Assembly: GCA_020160755.1 (NCBI GenBank)
Contig: JAIUPN010000002.1
Span: forward strand, 310,001 to 374,000
Reading direction: 5' to 3'
Source: Pseudomonadota bacterium
GTDB taxonomy: Bacteria > Pseudomonadota > Alphaproteobacteria > Sphingomonadales > Sphingomonadaceae
DNA length: 64,000 bases
The notes beneath the pieces were generated by a model. That model was not told where the DNA came from. It worked only from the letters and a program-made list of their open reading frames with translations, and ran no database searches. The position numbers were made by a program, and so were the translations under genes. Below, one piece after another: positions 37,160-45,532 of the stretch (position 1 is its first letter; each line of letters begins with the position of its first letter).

Positions 37160-39133
37160 ATGCACAGCAAGACCCATCTTTTCCGTTCGGCCGCCTTCGC
37201 TGCGATGGGCGCGTTGGTGCTCACCTCGTGCGGGGGTGGTGGTGGAGGCGGCGGAGGGACCCCGACCCCGACGCCCACGCCGACTCCCACTCCCACGCCG
37301 ACCACGGTCTACACGCCGCCCGCCGCCGAGGCACTGACCACCGTCGACGTCGAGCGCGTGCTCGCGCAGGCGATATCGGAAGCGCAGGCGCGCAGCCTGC
37401 CGTCGGTGATCGCGGTGACCGACCGCGTCGGCAATGTGCTCGGCGTCTTCCGCATGACCGGCGCGCGCGCGACCGCGACAACCGCGCCCGCGCCCAATGG
37501 CGTGAACATCGACGCGCAGAATGTCACCTTCCCCGCCGAGGGCGGCGCGATCGCCAAGGCGGTGACCGGTGCATACCTCTCGAGTGGCGGGAACGCCTTT
37601 TCGACGCGGACCGCGAGCCAGATCGTCCAGGAACATTTCCCGCCCGCGCCGACCACCGTCGGTCTCGAAAGCGGCCCGCTGTTCGGCGTGCAGTTCAGCC
37701 AGCTCCCGTGCAGCGACCTGTCGGCGCGTTTCGGCGCGCCGGGTGCGGCGGCGCTGATCGGTCCCAAACGCTCGCCGCTCGGTCTCGCCGCCGACCCCGG
37801 CGGGCTGCCGCTCTACAAGAATGGCGTGCTCGTCGGCGGCATCGGGGTGATGGGCGACGGCGTTTACGGCAGCGACGCCAACATCCTCGACATCGACAAC
37901 GACCCCGAGGAGTTCATCGCGCTCGCGGGCACGCGCGGGTTCGAGGCGCCGAGCACGATCACCGCCGACAAGATCACCGTCGACGGGACCAGTTTGCGCT
38001 TTTCCGATGCGACCTTCGCCGGGGTGATGTCGAGTGGCGGTGCGAGCTTCGCCAGCCTCAACGGGACCGCGGGCAGCCTTGTCGCGGTGATCGGCTATGC
38101 CAATGCCGCGGTGACTGCCGGGGTCGCCTACGGCAGTGAGGCGTCGGGCATTCGCGCATCGACTGCCGCCGAATTTTCGAACCGCGACGCGTTTGTCTTG
38201 ACCAACGGCAGCGGCACCAACCGCTATCCGCTGCGCGCGGGCACCGACGGCGCCACCAACAGTGCGCCGCTGACGCAGGCCGAAGCGCGCGCGGTGCTCG
38301 AAGAAGCTTTCACGGTGATGAGCCGCGCGCGCGCGCAGATCCGCCGCCCGCTCGACAGCCGCGCGCAGGTGACGATCAGCATCGTCGACACGCACGGCGC
38401 GGTGCTCGGCATCGTGCGCTCGCCCGATGCGCCGATCTTCGGCACCGACGTCAGCTTGCAAAAGGCGCGGACCGCCGCCTTCTTCTCGGGCGCGCAAGCG
38501 GGAACCGAACTCGGCGCCAATGCCAGCGCCGATGTCCGCCAGTTCGTCACCGCGACGCGGACCTTTCTGAACAATCCAGCCGCGCTCACCGGCACGATCG
38601 CATTCTCCGACCGCGCGAACGGCAATCTGTCGCGGCCCTATTTTCCCGACGGCGAGGTCGGCCGTCCGAACGGGCCATTGTCGCGCCCGATAGCGCAGTT
38701 CAATCCCTTCTCGACCGGGCTGCAATCGGCGCTGATCATCGGCAATCTCGGCGCGCACCTTGGCTTCGTTTCGGGCGCCAGCCCGACCGATACGCCCGCG
38801 CGCTGCACGACCTTGCCCGACGTCGCGGCGGGACAGAACCGATTGCAGAACGGCATCCAGATCTTTCCCGGATCGGTGCCTATCTATCGCGGAAACCAGC
38901 TCGTTGGCGCGATCGGCGTGTCGGGTGACGGCATCGATCAGGACGACATGATCAGCTTCCTCGGCGCGCATAATGGCGGTGCGCGCGTCGGCGGCATCGG
39001 CAATGCGCCCAAGGCGATCCGCTCGGACAATGTCGTGGTCAATGTCGGCGCGGGGGTTCGTCTGCGCTACATTAGCTGTCCCTTCGCCCCGTTCCTCGAC
39101 ACGGCGAACCAGAATGTCTGCGACGGGCTATAG
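37160..39133 (+). CDS. Lipoprotein with two GlcG/HbpS-type haem-binding domains
   Basis: 657 residues from ATG 37160. A lipobox (ALVLTSC) ends the signal peptide; a Gly tract and a (PT)n linker follow (37255-37305). Domain 1 begins at TTVDVERVLAQAISEAQARS and repeats the GlcG pattern with GLPLYKNGVLVGGIGVMGDG. Domain 2 begins at LTQAEARAVLEEAFTVMSRA and has SVPIYRGNQLVGAIGVSGDG. These are HbpS/GlcG-type domains, known for haem or small-ligand binding. Being flanked by multihaem cytochromes suggests haem storage, sensing or docking at the outer membrane. Inference only. Confidence 0.8.
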   Translation: MHSKTHLFRSAAFAAMGALVLTSCGGGGGGGGGTPTPTPTPTPTPTPTTVYTPPAAEALTTVDVERVLAQAISEAQARSLPSVIAVTDRVGNVLGVFRMTGARATATTAPAPNGVNIDAQNVTFPAEGGAIAKAVTGAYLSSGGNAFSTRTASQIVQEHFPPAPTTVGLESGPLFGVQFSQLPCSDLSARFGAPGAAALIGPKRSPLGLAADPGGLPLYKNGVLVGGIGVMGDGVYGSDANILDIDNDPEEFIALAGTRGFEAPSTITADKITVDGTSLRFSDATFAGVMSSGGASFASLNGTAGSLVAVIGYANAAVTAGVAYGSEASGIRASTAAEFSNRDAFVLTNGSGTNRYPLRAGTDGATNSAPLTQAEARAVLEEAFTVMSRARAQIRRPLDSRAQVTISIVDTHGAVLGIVRSPDAPIFGTDVSLQKARTAAFFSGAQAGTELGANASADVRQFVTATRTFLNNPAALTGTIAFSDRANGNLSRPYFPDGEVGRPNGPLSRPIAQFNPFSTGLQSALIIGNLGAHLGFVSGASPTDTPARCTTLPDVAAGQNRLQNGIQIFPGSVPIYRGNQLVGAIGVSGDGIDQDDMISFLGAHNGGARVGGIGNAPKAIRSDNVVVNVGAGVRLRYISCPFAPFLDTANQNVCDGL

Positions 39134-39136
39134 GCG

Positions 39137-41068
39137 ATGATGACGGGGGGCAGCCTTTGGCCGATCATCGCGACACTCGCGGCGCAGGGTGCGCCGGGGG
39201 CCGATGTCACGCCGCCGCCGCCCGCGCCCGAGGGGCCACCCGTCGCGGGGGACGCGGCGCCCGCCGAGCCGTCCGCCGAAGAGCTGATCCCGCCCCCGCC
39301 GCCGGTCGACTGGCAGCAGATGGTGAAAGACGACCTCGTCACCGACATCATCGAGGGGCGCCGTCGTCCGGGCTATCGCCCCGACCTGCCCGACGCGCTC
39401 AGTCAGGATAATGTCGGCGCGCTCCGCCCGCCGCCGCCGCAGGCCTTTCCTGGGATGGAGGATCAATTGCCGGTCCCCGACCGCTGGCGCCTGATCGAGA
39501 CATTGGGGGTGGTCAAGGAACGCTGGTTCGATCCCTATCACCAGAACACCTACAAGGGCGACCGGGCGATCGACCGCAGCAAGGTCAAATGGCTGCCGAT
39601 CAAGGGCGACGACTGGTTCATCGTCGCCAATGCGGTGTCCGACACGGTGTTCGAACCGCGTACCTTCCCGATCCCGGTCGGCGTCCAGACGACCGAGCGG
39701 CCGGGCAGCCTCGACGTGTTCGGCAAGGACCGCAGTTTCGTCTTTGCGCAGACCTTCATTGCGGGCGCGGCGCTGATCAAGGGCTCGACCGCGTTCAAGC
39801 CGCCCGACATCGAATATCGCGTCACGCTCGCCTATCAGGCCAACTATGTCGACGTGCCTGAACGGCGCGTGCTCGACGTGCGCCCGTCGAAGGCGAGCCA
39901 CCGCTACGACAGCTTCCTTGGCGTGCAGGAACTGTTCGTCGACAAGCATCTCGGCAACACGTCCGACCGGTTCGATTTCTATTCGATCCGCCTCGGCATC
40001 CAGCCGTTCCAGAGCGATTTTCGCGGTTTCCTGTTCAACGACAGCCAGCTTGGCATCCGCCTGTTCGGCAACCGCGACAACAACCGTTTCCAATATAATC
40101 TCGCGGCCTTCTGGCGGCTCGAAAAGGACACCAACAGCGGCCTCAACGACATCACCCAGACGCCGCGCAGCGACTTCATCTTCACCGGCAACCTCTATCG
40201 CCAGGATTTCCCGTTCGTCGGGCTGACCAGCCAGGCCAGCGTGACGTACAATATGAACCGCGAAAAGAATGACGTGCAGATCGACCACAACGGTTTCCCG
40301 GTGCGCCCCGCGCTGCTCGGCGACCTGCGCGGGCGCGAATATGACGTCGTCTATCTGGGCTACAGCGCCGACGGGCGCATCGGCCGGATCAACGTCACCG
40401 CAAGCTTTTATGCCGCTTTGGGCGAGGACCGGAACAGCTTCTTCACCAGCAAGCCCGCCGAAATCCGCGCGGGCTTCGGAGCGGTCGAGCTCAGCTACGA
40501 TCATGACTGGATGCGCTTCCGCCTGTCGGGGCTCTACGCGACCGGCGACGGCGATCCGTACAACAACACCGAGGGCGGCTACGACGCGATCTTCGAGAAT
40601 CCGATCTTCGGCGGCGCCGACACCAGCTACTGGATCCGCCAGACGATCCCCTTTGCGGGCGGCGGGCGCGTCATCGCGATCAGCGGGCGCAACGGCATCC
40701 TGAATTCGCTGCGCTCGTCGAAGGAAGAGGGGCAGTCGAATTTCAACAATCCGGGCACCGTCTTCATCGGCGCGGGTGCGGATTTCGACCTGACGCCGGA
40801 GTTTCGCGTCAGCACCAATTTCAACCATCTGTGGTTCGAAAATACCTCGACGCTTCAGGCGCTGCGCACCGAGGGCTCGATCCCAAAGGATATCGGCTTC
40901 GACCTGTCGGTCGCGACGATCTGGCGGCCGAAGGCGACGCAGAATATCGTCGGGCGCCTCAGCGGCGCGGTGCTGCTGCCCGGCAAGGGGTTCAAGGACC
41001 TGTTCGACAACAAGCAGAAGAACGACGCTTATGTGTCGATCCTCGCCAATGTGATCGTGAGTTTCTGA
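39137..41068 (+). CDS. Outer-membrane beta-barrel protein (porin-like)
   Basis: 643 residues, 3 bp after the lipoprotein gene. A Pro-rich N-terminal region (VTPPPPAPEGPPVAGDAAPA) is followed by many short alternating strands such as FDFYSIRLGIQPFQSDFRGF, LFNDSQLGIRLFG, RFQYNLAAFWRLEKD and AEIRAGFGAVELSYDHDWMR. It ends with AYVSILANVIVSF, an amphipathic strand with terminal Phe typical of BAM substrates. No haem site is present. In an operon with two multihaem cytochromes it could act as the porin sheath of an electron conduit. It is not recognisably MtrB. Confidence 0.7.
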   Translation: MMTGGSLWPIIATLAAQGAPGADVTPPPPAPEGPPVAGDAAPAEPSAEELIPPPPPVDWQQMVKDDLVTDIIEGRRRPGYRPDLPDALSQDNVGALRPPPPQAFPGMEDQLPVPDRWRLIETLGVVKERWFDPYHQNTYKGDRAIDRSKVKWLPIKGDDWFIVANAVSDTVFEPRTFPIPVGVQTTERPGSLDVFGKDRSFVFAQTFIAGAALIKGSTAFKPPDIEYRVTLAYQANYVDVPERRVLDVRPSKASHRYDSFLGVQELFVDKHLGNTSDRFDFYSIRLGIQPFQSDFRGFLFNDSQLGIRLFGNRDNNRFQYNLAAFWRLEKDTNSGLNDITQTPRSDFIFTGNLYRQDFPFVGLTSQASVTYNMNREKNDVQIDHNGFPVRPALLGDLRGREYDVVYLGYSADGRIGRINVTASFYAALGEDRNSFFTSKPAEIRAGFGAVELSYDHDWMRFRLSGLYATGDGDPYNNTEGGYDAIFENPIFGGADTSYWIRQTIPFAGGGRVIAISGRNGILNSLRSSKEEGQSNFNNPGTVFIGAGADFDLTPEFRVSTNFNHLWFENTSTLQALRTEGSIPKDIGFDLSVATIWRPKATQNIVGRLSGAVLLPGKGFKDLFDNKQKNDAYVSILANVIVSF

Positions 41069-41070
41069 TC

Positions 41071-44000
41071 GTGACGCGCAAACTCTTCGCCCTCTTCGCC
41101 TTCCTGCTGATGAGTGTCAGCCTGGGCGTAAGCGTCACGCGCGCGGCGGAAGAGGAAAAGCCGCTCAAGATCGAATATCGCTTCACCCCGCCCGCACCGC
41201 GCGAGCAGGGCGAGGCCGAGGTCGTCCAGAAATCCGAAGGCTGCTACAGCTGTCACACGCGCACCGACCAGCCGTCTATGCACGCGACCCCGGCGGTGCG
41301 GCTCGGCTGCACCGACTGCCACGGCGGCGACGCGAGCCAGCGCGGGACGCCCAGCCTTGGCTACCAGCATCCGACGAACAAGGCGGTGATGAAGCTCGCG
41401 CACCCGCAACCGACGCTGCCGGGCGCATGGCACGACAGTTCGGCGAACCCGCAGCGCAGCTATACCCTGCTCAACAAGGAATCGCCCGAATTCATCCGCT
41501 TCGTGAACCCCAGCGATTATCGCGTCGCGCGCGAGGCGTGCGGTGCCTGCCACCTCGAAGTGATCGAGGCGACCGAGCGATCGATGATGTCGACCGGCGC
41601 GATGCTGTGGGGCGGGGCGGCGTATAATAACGGCATCGTCCCCTACAAGAATTACATCTTCGGCGAAGCCTATACGCGCAAAGGCGAACCCGCGTGCATC
41701 CTGTCGCCCTCGTCGCGGTTGACCGCCGAGGAATATAGGGAAGCGTGCAAGCCGGGCTTCGGTTTCGACAAGATATTGACCGACGAAGAGAAAAAGCGCG
41801 GCGCGCTCGCCAAAATGTATCCGCTGCCGCGCTGGAGCGTGCTGCCGCCGGGCGATGTCTTCCGTGTGTTCGAGCGCGGCGGGCGCAATATCAACACGCA
41901 ATTCCCCGAAATCGGCCTGCCGAACCCCACCGGCAGCATCCAGCGGCTCGAGGAACCGGGACGCCCCGACCTCAAACAGTCGAACCGTGGCCCCGGCACC
42001 GGCTTGCGCGTCTCGATTCCCGTGCTCAACATCCACAAGACGCGCCTCAACGACCCGCTGTCGTGGTTCATGGGCACCAACGACCAGCCCGGCGACTATC
42101 GCCATTCGGGCTGTTCGGGCTGTCACGTCGTTTACGCCAACGACCGCGAGCCGCGGCACAGCCTGACCTACGCCAAATATGGCCGCGACGGCGAGACGGC
42201 GACGGTCGATCCGACGATTGCCGGGAAGAAATGGAAGCCCGAAGGCGGGCATGGGGGCGATGCGCATGGTGCCGGGGACGGCCATCAGGCCGGCGGTGGT
42301 CATGGCGCGTTGATCGACCCCGCCGATCCGGACGTTCCGACACGCCCGGGATCTCCGGCGCGCGGCGAATCGGGCCATCCGATCAGCCACGCCTTCACGC
42401 GCGCGATCCCGACGTCGCAGTGCATGTCGTGCCACATGCACCAGCCGAACATCTTCCTGAACTCGTACCTCGGTTACACGATGTGGGATTATGAATCGGA
42501 CGCACCGCAGATGTGGCCGGGGCCGGACAATACGGCGCCGCGCCCGCCGGGGATGAGCGACGAAGACTATCAGAAGAAATACAAGCAGCAGCGCTATCCG
42601 ACCGCCGCCGAGGTACATCAGGTGCTCGAACGCAACCCCGAGGGCGCGGCGACGCGCGGACTGTGGGCCGATGTCGAGTTCCTGCGCGACGTTTATGACG
42701 TCAACGACAGCAACAAGGATACGCAGTTCGCCGACTATCACGGCCATGGCTGGAACTTCCGCGGCATCTTCAAGCGCGACCGGAGCGGCAATCTGCTGAC
42801 CGCCGACGGCAATATGGCGACATACGGCACCGACACCGCGAACATCATCGATCCGAAGGATCCAGAAAAATGGCGCAAGAGTTGCAGCCATTACACCGAT
42901 CCGAAGGAGCGCGACCTCTGCCTGTCGAGCGCCGATCCGGGGCGGCCGGGCGTCGAGGGCAAGTTCGTGCCGCCGGGCATCAATCCCGGCAAGGCGGTCC
43001 ATATGATGGACATCCACGCCGAAAAGGGCATGCAATGCGCCGACTGCCACTTCGCGCAGGACAGCCATGGCAATGGCTATATCCAAGGGGAGGTCGCGAA
43101 CGCGGTCGAGATCAGCTGCAAGGATTGCCACGGCACTGCCGATGCCTTCCCGAACCTCTTGACGTCGAACGTCGCGGCGCGGCCGCAGGGCAATAATCTC
43201 GCGTTGCTGCGCAACCCCGACGGGCGCCGCCGTTTCGAATTCCAGTATAATGACGATGCCGAAGTGATCGGGCTGATCCAGCGTTCGATCGTCGACCCCA
43301 AGCTCGAATGGCAGGTCAGCCTCGTCAAGCAGGCGGTGACTCCGGGGCCGCATTTCAATGCCAAGGCGGCCCGTGCGAAGCTGATGGCCCGCGCGGGATC
43401 GGAGGACGGCAAGTTCGAATGGGGGCCGGGGGTCGCGAAGGAAGACCGCGCGCACGGCGACGACAAGATGACCTGTTTCACCTGTCACCTTTCGTGGACG
43501 ACGAGCTGCGGGGGCTGCCATTTGCCGATCGAGGCGAACTGGAAGACCAAGATGCACCATTTCGAGGGTGAAGAGACGCGGAACTTCGCGACCTACAACC
43601 CGCAGGTGGCGCGCGACGAAATGTTCCAGCTCGGCCGGCACCAGCTTACCAAGCCCGGCGAACCCGGCCCGAACGGCGAGGCGCGGGGGATCATCACGCC
43701 GGTGCGTTCGACCTCGGCGCTGGTGCTGTCGTCAACGAACATCAACCGCGAGCGCATCTATGTGCAGCAGCCGCCGATTTCGTCGGCGGGCTATTCGAGT
43801 CAGGCTTTTGCGCCGCACTTCCCGCACACCGTGCGGCGTTCGGAAACGAAGCAGTGCAGCGACTGCCATCTGTCGGCGGCCGACGACAACAATGCGATCA
43901 TGGCGCAGCTCAATCTGCTCGGCACCAATTTCGTCAATTTCGTCGGCCTCAACGTCTGGTCGGGTCAGGAAAACAGCTTCCAGGCGACGCGCGTGACCGA

Positions 44001-45360
44001 ATGGGATGAGCCGCAGGCGGTGATCGGCAGCTATCTTCAGAAATATGCCTATCCCGACTATTGGAAACTGCACGTCGACCAAAATGGGCGCGAGCTGAAG
44101 AATTGGGTGCGCGGCAAGACCTTCGACAAGAAGGGGTCGGGCGAAACCCACGCGCTCGAGGAATTCGCCAATATCGTTCAGGGGACGAGCGGCCGCGTGA
44201 ACTGCCTGCAACAGCGCGGCGAATATATGTTCGTGGCAGAGGGCAAGGGCGGCTTCCGCGTCTATGACGTCGCGTCGATCGGCAACAAGGGCTTCTCCGA
44301 ACGCATCATCCGTGCGCCCTTCTCGGCGCTCGGCCACGATACGCATGTGAAGACGAAGAACGCGACGTGCATGGCGATCGCGACGACGCAGCCGATCAGC
44401 GTGTCGCGCAACGAGAATATCGTGAAGAATTTCCCGGAGAACCGCGAACAGGTGATGCACGACATCTACCGCTACGCCGTCATTACCGACAGCGTCGAGG
44501 GTCTCGTCCTCGTCGACATCGACACGCTGGCCGACGGTGAGTTCCGCAACAACAAGTTCAAGCGCGCGCTGACGTGGAATGAGGGCAATGTGCTTGCGGG
44601 CGCGCGGCACATCACGCTCGCGGGCAGTATTGCCTATGTCACCACCGACGCCGGCCTCGTCGTGCTCGACCTCTCGACCCCGCTCCAGCCGAAGGTCACT
44701 GCACAACTGCCGCTCAACGATGCGCGTGCGAGTGCCGTGCAGTTCCGTTATCTTTGGGTCACCGATGCCGAGGGGGTGAAGCTGTTCGACGTCACCAACC
44801 TGGCGCAGCCGGTCGCGGTCCCCGCGGGCACGGTGCGGCTGGCGAACGCGCGGAAAGTCTATGTGGCGCGGACCTATATGTATGTCGCGGCGAAGCAGGA
44901 CGGGCTTGTCATCGTCGATGTGACGCGGCCCGCGGCACCGATCGTCTGGCCGGGGCTGACCTTTGGCGGAATGCTCAACGATGCCGAGGATGTGATCGTC
45001 GCGTCGACCAATGCGTCGCTCTTCGGTTATGTCGCCGACGGGCGGAACGGGATCAAGGTGCTCCAGCTGACCAGCCCCGACAATCCCGGCCTCTACGGCT
45101 TCTCGCCGAAACCGACCCCCGAGCTGATCGCGTGGGCGAAGACGCCGTCACCCGCGCTTGCGCTGTCGAAAGGCCTCGACCGTGACCGCGCGGTCGACGA
45201 GACCGGCGGCCAGATGGCGGTGTTCGGGCGCGTCGGATCGCGGCCGTTTACCCGGCCCGAAATGGAGAAGCTGTTCCTCAACAGCAAGGGCATGGTCTAC
45301 AAGGTCAGCGACGAGGTCGACCAGAATGCCTGGCGGCCGCCGCTGCTCTACGCGAACTAG
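41071..45360 (+). CDS. Giant secreted multihaem cytochrome c with LVIVD repeats
   Basis: 1429 residues from GTG 41071, two bases after the barrel gene stop. A signal peptide (KLFALFAFLLMSVSLGVSVT, RAAEE) is followed by at least ten CxxCH sites: CYSCH, CTDCH, CGACH, CSGCH, CMSCH, CADCH, CKDCH, CFTCH, CGGCH and CSDCH. Several distal His ligands are available (THVHHFYT is not here; HKTRLNDPLS and HGHGWNFRG are). After residue ~1090 LVIVD-type repeats give a beta-propeller (YVTTDAGLVVLDLSTP, LWVTDAEGVKLFDVTN, MYVAAKQDGLVIVDVTR). The combination fits an extracellular or outer-membrane redox protein. Confidence 0.85.
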   Translation: MTRKLFALFAFLLMSVSLGVSVTRAAEEEKPLKIEYRFTPPAPREQGEAEVVQKSEGCYSCHTRTDQPSMHATPAVRLGCTDCHGGDASQRGTPSLGYQHPTNKAVMKLAHPQPTLPGAWHDSSANPQRSYTLLNKESPEFIRFVNPSDYRVAREACGACHLEVIEATERSMMSTGAMLWGGAAYNNGIVPYKNYIFGEAYTRKGEPACILSPSSRLTAEEYREACKPGFGFDKILTDEEKKRGALAKMYPLPRWSVLPPGDVFRVFERGGRNINTQFPEIGLPNPTGSIQRLEEPGRPDLKQSNRGPGTGLRVSIPVLNIHKTRLNDPLSWFMGTNDQPGDYRHSGCSGCHVVYANDREPRHSLTYAKYGRDGETATVDPTIAGKKWKPEGGHGGDAHGAGDGHQAGGGHGALIDPADPDVPTRPGSPARGESGHPISHAFTRAIPTSQCMSCHMHQPNIFLNSYLGYTMWDYESDAPQMWPGPDNTAPRPPGMSDEDYQKKYKQQRYPTAAEVHQVLERNPEGAATRGLWADVEFLRDVYDVNDSNKDTQFADYHGHGWNFRGIFKRDRSGNLLTADGNMATYGTDTANIIDPKDPEKWRKSCSHYTDPKERDLCLSSADPGRPGVEGKFVPPGINPGKAVHMMDIHAEKGMQCADCHFAQDSHGNGYIQGEVANAVEISCKDCHGTADAFPNLLTSNVAARPQGNNLALLRNPDGRRRFEFQYNDDAEVIGLIQRSIVDPKLEWQVSLVKQAVTPGPHFNAKAARAKLMARAGSEDGKFEWGPGVAKEDRAHGDDKMTCFTCHLSWTTSCGGCHLPIEANWKTKMHHFEGEETRNFATYNPQVARDEMFQLGRHQLTKPGEPGPNGEARGIITPVRSTSALVLSSTNINRERIYVQQPPISSAGYSSQAFAPHFPHTVRRSETKQCSDCHLSAADDNNAIMAQLNLLGTNFVNFVGLNVWSGQENSFQATRVTEWDEPQAVIGSYLQKYAYPDYWKLHVDQNGRELKNWVRGKTFDKKGSGETHALEEFANIVQGTSGRVNCLQQRGEYMFVAEGKGGFRVYDVASIGNKGFSERIIRAPFSALGHDTHVKTKNATCMAIATTQPISVSRNENIVKNFPENREQVMHDIYRYAVITDSVEGLVLVDIDTLADGEFRNNKFKRALTWNEGNVLAGARHITLAGSIAYVTTDAGLVVLDLSTPLQPKVTAQLPLNDARASAVQFRYLWVTDAEGVKLFDVTNLAQPVAVPAGTVRLANARKVYVARTYMYVAAKQDGLVIVDVTRPAAPIVWPGLTFGGMLNDAEDVIVASTNASLFGYVADGRNGIKVLQLTSPDNPGLYGFSPKPTPELIAWAKTPSPALALSKGLDRDRAVDETGGQMAVFGRVGSRPFTRPEMEKLFLNSKGMVYKVSDEVDQNAWRPPLLYAN

Positions 45361-45402
45361 ATCTCAGGCCGGGCTTCGACTGTTTGCGGACCTTCCCATA
45401 AT

Positions 45403-45475
45403 CGTCATCCCGGACTTGATCGGGGATCCACGACGACGGCGCAGCTATGGATCCCGGATCAAGTCCGGGATGACG
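45403..45475. repeat. Palindromic intergenic repeat (REP-like)
   Basis: CGTCATCCCGGACTTGATC at the left is repeated inverted as GATCAAGTCCGGGATGACG at the right, with an interrupted arm GGGATCC/GGATCCC inside. Such CGTCATCCCGGA palindromes are scattered in alphaproteobacterial intergenic regions. It lies between the convergent ends of the multihaem gene and the RelA/SpoT gene and could act as a bidirectional terminator. Confidence 0.7.
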
Positions 45476-45532
45476 AAGCGAGATTAGGTTACCGTCCGCT
45501 CTTCACCTCAAAACGGACAACGCCTGCGCTCC

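Noticed and set aside
37255..37310. Microsatellite-like Pro-Thr repeat as a phase-variable locus
   Set aside because: The codons vary, so it is a protein linker and not a perfect DNA repeat prone to slippage.
37016..43641. Long minus-strand frames (37016-38971 and 41029-43641) opposite the cytochrome operon
   Set aside because: The plus strand has signal peptides, a lipobox and haem sites; the minus frames are compositional shadows.
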